A stretch of 64,000 bases of DNA from an uncultured Candidatus Saccharibacteria bacterium (GTDB lineage: Bacteria; Patescibacteriota; Saccharimonadia; Saccharimonadales; Saccharimonadaceae): assembly GCA_938042065.1 (NCBI GenBank), contig CALISG010000023.1, positions 5,224-69,223 on the forward strand, written 5' to 3'. How positions within the stretch are numbered: the first letter of the stretch is position 1; every line of letters starts with the position of its first letter. The notes beneath the pieces were generated by a model, which was not told where the DNA came from, did no database searches, and saw only the letters and a list, made by a program, of their open reading frames with translations. The position numbers and the translations under genes are program-made. This document shows positions 59,731 to 64,000 of this stretch, piece by piece.

Positions 59731-60150
59731 TTACTGAAGATACTGAAAGGTATCTTTTTTGTTGCTCGCTAATCTGGTGAGAATACTTAATTCTGGGGTG
59801 TAAACTTTTCTGTCAGCGTCTATCCAAAATCTAGCAGGAAATAGCATTTGTTTACACTGCAAGAGACGAGGCTTTGGTAGTTTGATAAAGTGTTGCTCCA
59901 TATTTTCGGCATACTCTAGTGCAAACGCAATAAAACGCTCTTTCTCCGCAAGGTCGTCTTTATCGTAGTTTTCGTACTGCTGCTCTAGTTCCTTGAGTCT
60001 TAGCTTATCGTCTTCAATCTTTCGTATAATATCGCTTTTGATAGATTGATTTTCGGGCTGTATGGCTGCATCTACTCGATTATCTATTAGTTGTCGTAAT
60101 GAGGCTATATCACGAGCGACATAAATCCATCCTGTGCCTTCTGGACTGCT
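59731..60150 (-). pseudogene. Serine-recombinase C-terminal remnant
   Basis: An open frame of 139 codons with no start codon near its beginning. ENMEQHFIKLPKPRLLQCKQ, MLFPARFWIDADRKVYTPEL and LTRLASNKK match the C-terminal end of large serine recombinases common in Patescibacteria, preceded by a coiled coil (KIEDDKLRLKELEQQYENYD). The catalytic resolvase domain is gone. It lies 20 bp from tRNA-Gly and points toward it, as an integrase of a degraded mobile element would. Confidence 0.7.
59737..59762 (+). terminator. Terminator of tRNA-Gly
   Basis: AAGATAC/GTATCTT stem followed by a T-run, 27 bp after the tRNA. It overlaps the end of the recombinase remnant on the other strand. Confidence 0.8.
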
Positions 60151-60338
60151 TCAGCATTGGCCTTGTCTTTACTTCTCTCGGACACCCAAAAGCCAATACC
60201 TAGTATGATAACGAGGGCGATTATCGAGGTTACTGCCAATGTGTTATTCCTTTCTGTGTCCAGAAAATAAAAAGGACACCGTGCAGGTGTTCTAGGCCTT
60301 TTATCCACATTCAAGCGATAAAGCTCAAAATGTTTCAC
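60105..60338 (-). CDS. Candidate small membrane protein of the accessory region
   Basis: 77 codons from GTG 60338, with AAAGGA upstream. A basic, Arg/Pro-containing head is followed by one membrane helix (TSIIALVIILGIGFWV) and a charged tail (SERSKDKANAEAVQKAQDG). A shorter start, TTG 60239 with AAAGG upstream, would give just the membrane part. The first third of the frame runs through the switch-like RNA structure. The end overlaps the recombinase remnant in another frame. Uncertain. Confidence 0.4.
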   Translation of the reverse strand: MKHFELYRLNVDKRPRTPARCPFYFLDTERNNTLAVTSIIALVIILGIGFWVSERSKDKANAEAVQKAQDGFMSLVI

Positions 60339-60410
60339 ACGATGTCCTTTCCAGAACTCTATCGTGCGAAAAAATCGTGTTGCTTAAATGTGGTAAAACC
60401 TAGAACAATT
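60270..60410 (-). promoter_or_regulatory. Switch-like leader RNA (attenuator candidate)
   Basis: Read on the minus strand: GTTCTAGG at 60399-60406 pairs with CCTAGAAC (60289-60296), extended by GCTTAAATGTGG against the matching 3' side to 60316; AAAGGACATCGTG (60338-60350) can pair with CACGGTGTCCTTT (60271-60283); the same bases also allow a terminator ACACC-TGCAC-GGTGT followed by TTTTTATTTT. The folds exclude each other, and the ribosome site AAAGGA lies in the middle. The upstream CATAAT near 60420 may be the promoter. Confidence 0.5.
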
Positions 60411-60515
60411 ATGATTATGCCGCATTTAGTCACACCTAAGAACCTTTTGGTATCTCTCGAAGCATTATTCAGAACTCAATCTAAATAGCTGTCAAATATC
60501 TAGCGTAAGGGGTGG

Positions 60516-60521
60516 TATACT
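60516..60521 (+). promoter_or_regulatory. -10 box of the NACHT gene (leaderless type)
   Basis: TATACT lies 6 nt before ATG 60528; no convincing -35 box is seen. An AAGGGGTGG is present upstream but too far away to act as a normal Shine-Dalgarno. Confidence 0.5.
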
Positions 60522-60527
60522 AGGACT

Positions 60528-63500
60528 ATGCCTGCGATTGACTGGAATAAATTTGGAGTAACTGGAGCAAGCAAACAAGACTCTTTTGAAGAGCTTTGCT
60601 TACATTTATTCTGCCGTAAGCACAAATTATCAGAAGGTGTGTCAGGTGATTTCAACCAAGCTGGCCTTGAAACAGAACCTGTCAAAGTTGGTAAAAAGAC
60701 GTATGGATTTCAGTCAAAGTATTTTGATAATAGCGTTGGCTACTCGCAAATAAAGAAATCTGTCATTACGGCTTTGCAAAAATACGGAAGCTCACTTGAT
60801 GAGATATGTATATTCATTAATCTTAATGCTCAACCAAACGGGTCAGAGAGCGGCAAGGAAATTGCTAATGAAGCTGCAAAATATGGCGTCAAAATACAAT
60901 GGTATACTCGCATTAATTTTGAAGTAGCCTTAACAAAGCCTGAGAATCTAGATTTATCATTTTTCTACTTTGGATACGGCTCTGAGTTTAAGTTTATAGA
61001 AGATAGTGCAGACCATACTAAACTAACACTGGTAAAGTCAAAACAATTTTTAAAGTTGCATTTTTTGGACTCGAAAAATAAGCGTATTCAAAACCTAGAA
61101 GAGACCATTTTAAAACTTTCGGAAAAACTAGTACTCATATCAGGGGACCCCGCTTCTGGTAAGAGTACTCTAGTTCATCGACTCTTTTATTACTATTCAG
61201 GAATGGGCGAATTGAGTCAGACGAAAATGGTAGATAAGATAATCTCAACTGGTGTAGTGCCTCAAGTTATAAATCTTAAACTTTGTGCAACAGACAGTCT
61301 GGAAAATATAATACGGACTCGACAAAGTGCTTACACTATCCAAGGTGCCGAACTAAAAATTATCTATTTGCTTGATGGATTGGATGAGATTAGCGAAGAC
61401 AGGGCTGACCTTATATTGCTTCAGATGCTCGAATTATCAAAAAAGAAAAACACTCATAAAATTATCGTAACTTGTAGAAGCGGAAATTTTAATAAAATTC
61501 AGCTCAAAAACTATTTCAAGAATTGCATTGAATTCAAAGTCGGACAATTAGTTATAAAGGATATTGATAGCTATTTTAAGGCGAAAGGTAACGCCGATAA
61601 ACAATTGGCCTATGACTCACTAAAATTATCAAATCCAAAGCTAATATCCTCTATAACTGACGTACTAGGATTACTGCTACTTTGGGATTCAATTGAGCAG
61701 CTTAATAGCGATAGTACGGTACTGGACTTATATGAGTTAAAGGTGAAACGTGTTTTGCATGACCCGAATCACTACAAGGATCTGCCAGGGTTAAATCTGC
61801 CAAATCCGAAAGACGAGGCTATTCTTCTATTAAACGAAGCTATATCCTATAAGTTTCACGAAAAGTTTCAATTTTTACTTCCGATACACGATTTACAGGA
61901 AATGGTCGGTACGGCTTACCCAAAGATTGATTACAATGCAATCAATTCTATTATTAACTATATAGCCAGTCTATTTTTTGACACCTCCTCTACAAATCCT
62001 CAAGAAGCATACTATGTCTATAAGCATCGACGCTACCAGGAGTACTTCTTTATTACCTTGCTCCAAAAACAATATACGGCAAATCCGAGTATTCTAAGAA
62101 AACTATCGATTTTATCTAATCTTGAGCTATTCCAGACATTCTTCATAAAAGGCTTACGCAAGAAGTATATCGAAGAGAATAATCTGATCGGTTGTCTTGA
62201 CTTGAGCCTTCTAGACGTTTATCTAGGGAACCATTCTGGCTGGGGTGTAGATAGCCCTTACTATCTCAATTCATCTGACTTTATAAAGACTCTCGTAGAT
62301 CAGCAGGACGCCGTCTTTAACGTACTATTTGAAGATGACAATCTGGACATTAGAAGTAAAGTTTTTGTCGATACCAAATTACTAAAATGTAAATTCCAGG
62401 AGTGGAAGCAAGATACCGATAGTCTGACTCATTATCGAGCCGAGCAAGTGTTGGTTGGCGGATGGCAGGAGGGGCGTTCACGTTTAATGAATCTTATTGT
62501 GGACTTCTGGCAAGCTGGTCGAAAAGATATTGCAAATGAAATCATAAACAATATACGAGAAATTCAAACACTCTATAAAAAGAATAAATTTTTTAAGTTG
62601 CTAGACAAGCAACAACGACGGCATATTGTTGACTCGTCTCACGATACATATAAATCTTGGATTTTTTACCTCATGAACATCCTTGGAGATAGTGCCGAAA
62701 AGATACTCAATGAAAAAATCTTACCTATGATGAACGATAACGAGGACGGCTTTGAGTCAAAGCGTGGAGTTGCCGAGGCTATAAAATCCTATCTATCTGT
62801 TCTTGTTGATAGTCAACCATCTCAACTGGTTAGCGTTATTGATAAGTTACCACAGCCAGTGCTTTTGGAGCTTCTTAAAATATTAACAAGAGTACCAAAC
62901 CTAAAGCTATTTATTGAATACACAGAAATTCACGAAAGTGTGAGAAGATTTGTCGATACTTATGACTTCGAGATAAACGAAAATAGCTATCATATTCTGT
63001 TTTTCAAGAAATACTTTTCACTAAATATTACCAAAGATGAATATGAATACCTGGACAAAAGAAAAGAGAAAATAGTAAATCAGCGAGATATTGACTGGCG
63101 AACACATGGTTATGAAACCGAATTTGCGTTAATCGCATACGTTATTGGCGACTATTCTCTAGAGCAAGAGATTGCACAGGCAAAAAGCATACATGGACTC
63201 GACCTATACAGTGAACGTGTAGTATATGCAACTCTCTATGTGGCATATATTTCTATGATTAAGGGTGACGCTAGTTTTGAGTACATATATCGTCAATATG
63301 CAAAATATTGTGAGTTGAAAGACGATACTCGCTACAACTCCAAAGCTCTGCTATTTCCAATTACTGTGCTTTGGGCTTATATTTATGGTCACAGCACCGT
63401 AGATAATTCAACAAAGAAACTACTTACAAAAAGACTTGTTGAAGAGCTTCATATAAATAAATACAGTTTTTACCTCAATCTTAATACACATTTTCCGTCC

Positions 63501-64000
63501 TTATTTAGCAGCATTGTAAGCGAATCTGAAATCGCATCGTTCGAGACCGACCTAGATACTTGGACAGACGATTTTCAATCCAAGGTAGACCGATACCTAG
63601 AACTTAGTCGGATGTATAAGGGAGTCAACCCACAAAGAGCATCCGAACTATTCATTAAGGCCATCGTAGACGGCACTCTGCGGCATGGCTGGAGAAAAGA
63701 CCCAATTGTTCACTATGACCTTGTCAGTGCTTTGGGAGTACTACTTGAGAAGCAGTGGCTGAGGGATAGTGAGTTGAACTCTGTTCTCGATGAAGTATGG
63801 AATCTTGTACTTAGGGCGTATGAAATATCAGATGGGAGTGGAACCTCTCGCGGCCCATACCGCTTTATTGAGACCGTAGCAAAATTTGATAGAGACATAG
63901 CAATTCGATATAAGGACAGGTATGTAAAGAAAGAAGGCAGGTACAGTGTCTCGAATTCTTTATATACCCCAATCCTACTATCTAGGGTGCGTGCGGGTTT
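60528..64000 (+). CDS. Nuclease-NACHT (STAND/Avs-like) antiphage defence protein, 3' end outside the window
   Basis: An uninterrupted frame of 1157 codons from ATG 60528 to the window edge. Residues ~10-130 form a PD-(D/E)xK-type nuclease of the Mrr/Avs kind: acidic E21/E22, D41 and the core GFQSKYF (Gln62-x-Lys64). A NACHT-type NTPase follows: Walker A SGDPASGKST (205-214), Walker B YLLDGLDE (280-287) and the sensor region IIVTCRSGN. From ~430 on, the protein is a long helical-repeat sensor. STAND/Avs proteins recognise a phage protein and then cut DNA. AT-rich with many AGA and ATA codons, unlike the core genes; part of an acquired island next to tRNA-Gly. Confidence 0.85.
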   Translation, partial: MPAIDWNKFGVTGASKQDSFEELCLHLFCRKHKLSEGVSGDFNQAGLETEPVKVGKKTYGFQSKYFDNSVGYSQIKKSVITALQKYGSSLDEICIFINLNAQPNGSESGKEIANEAAKYGVKIQWYTRINFEVALTKPENLDLSFFYFGYGSEFKFIEDSADHTKLTLVKSKQFLKLHFLDSKNKRIQNLEETILKLSEKLVLISGDPASGKSTLVHRLFYYYSGMGELSQTKMVDKIISTGVVPQVINLKLCATDSLENIIRTRQSAYTIQGAELKIIYLLDGLDEISEDRADLILLQMLELSKKKNTHKIIVTCRSGNFNKIQLKNYFKNCIEFKVGQLVIKDIDSYFKAKGNADKQLAYDSLKLSNPKLISSITDVLGLLLLWDSIEQLNSDSTVLDLYELKVKRVLHDPNHYKDLPGLNLPNPKDEAILLLNEAISYKFHEKFQFLLPIHDLQEMVGTAYPKIDYNAINSIINYIASLFFDTSSTNPQEAYYVYKHRRYQEYFFITLLQKQYTANPSILRKLSILSNLELFQTFFIKGLRKKYIEENNLIGCLDLSLLDVYLGNHSGWGVDSPYYLNSSDFIKTLVDQQDAVFNVLFEDDNLDIRSKVFVDTKLLKCKFQEWKQDTDSLTHYRAEQVLVGGWQEGRSRLMNLIVDFWQAGRKDIANEIINNIREIQTLYKKNKFFKLLDKQQRRHIVDSSHDTYKSWIFYLMNILGDSAEKILNEKILPMMNDNEDGFESKRGVAEAIKSYLSVLVDSQPSQLVSVIDKLPQPVLLELLKILTRVPNLKLFIEYTEIHESVRRFVDTYDFEINENSYHILFFKKYFSLNITKDEYEYLDKRKEKIVNQRDIDWRTHGYETEFALIAYVIGDYSLEQEIAQAKSIHGLDLYSERVVYATLYVAYISMIKGDASFEYIYRQYAKYCELKDDTRYNSKALLFPITVLWAYIYGHSTVDNSTKKLLTKRLVEELHINKYSFYLNLNTHFPSLFSSIVSESEIASFETDLDTWTDDFQSKVDRYLELSRMYKGVNPQRASELFIKAIVDGTLRHGWRKDPIVHYDLVSALGVLLEKQWLRDSELNSVLDEVWNLVLRAYEISDGSGTSRGPYRFIETVAKFDRDIAIRYKDRYVKKEGRYSVSNSLYTPILLSRVRAG

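Noticed and set aside
60270..60410. tracrRNA or guide RNA of a CRISPR-like system
   Set aside because: No Cas or TnpB gene and no repeat array is present in the window.
60500..63898. Short minus-strand frames opposite the NACHT gene (60500-60685 and 63713-63898)
   Set aside because: They are antisense shadows of a much longer, motif-containing plus-strand frame.

Overview
The window looks like the chromosome of a Candidatus Saccharibacteria (TM7) or close Patescibacteria member. This rests on gene content and style, not on a marker search: short intergenic gaps, streamlined house-keeping genes, many small membrane proteins with Pro/Gln-rich or Lys-rich tails, a transketolase split into two genes, a Patescibacteria-style serine-recombinase remnant, and widespread leaderless-type promoters. 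UGA is used as a stop codon (for example in rpiB), which argues against the UGA=Gly lineages (Gracilibacteria/Absconditabacteria).

Layout. 1-3.4 kb: end of an amylase-family gene, an S66 peptidase and uvrB. 3.4-10 kb: one minus-strand carbon operon driven from a promoter at 10.0 kb: rpiB, rpe, the two transketolase halves (with a membrane-protein gene wedged between them), class II aldolase, a PfkB kinase and a LOG-like protein. 10.05-11.15 kb: a very unusual transcription unit whose RNA is almost completely paved with perfect hairpins. 11-24 kb: a GAPDH-like protein lacking the catalytic Cys, RelA/SpoT, inorganic pyrophosphatase, a PLD enzyme, thioredoxin reductase, FKBP, a P-type ATPase, a ThrE-like exporter and PheT. 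24-31 kb: small lineage-type genes including two M16-like HxxEH proteins. 31-50 kb: pheS, aquaporin, rmuC, PAP2, tRNA-Gln/hisS, trmD, khpA, rpsP, rnc, Nudix, nusB, rpmF, leuS, murF, a CHAP protein, tRNA-Phe and a metal-responsive repressor operon. 50-59.5 kb: SPFH and DUF4342 genes, a hydrolase flanked by direct repeats, and a MoxR-DUF58-VWA-VWA-TPR (Bat-like) operon. 59.6-64 kb: tRNA-Gly followed directly by an AT-rich accessory region with a recombinase remnant, a switch-like leader RNA and a very large nuclease-NACHT (Avs-like) defence gene that runs off the window.

Two kinds of transcript stand out. About twenty genes have a TATAAT-like -10 box only 6-9 nt before the start codon, so their mRNAs should be leaderless or nearly so; genes inside operons have Shine-Dalgarno sequences. 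In contrast, five small GC-rich cassettes (10.1-11.1, 26.4, 30.3, 38.6 and 40.4 kb) have consensus or near-consensus promoters, structured leaders, Shine-Dalgarno sites, coding regions that fold into strings of hairpins (often with UUCG or GNRA tetraloops and with G-U wobbles that favour the mRNA strand), and strong hairpin terminators. Three of them share the palindrome TGATATATATATCA over the -10 box. I regard this cassette family as the best candidate for an undescribed system in the window; its function is unknown.
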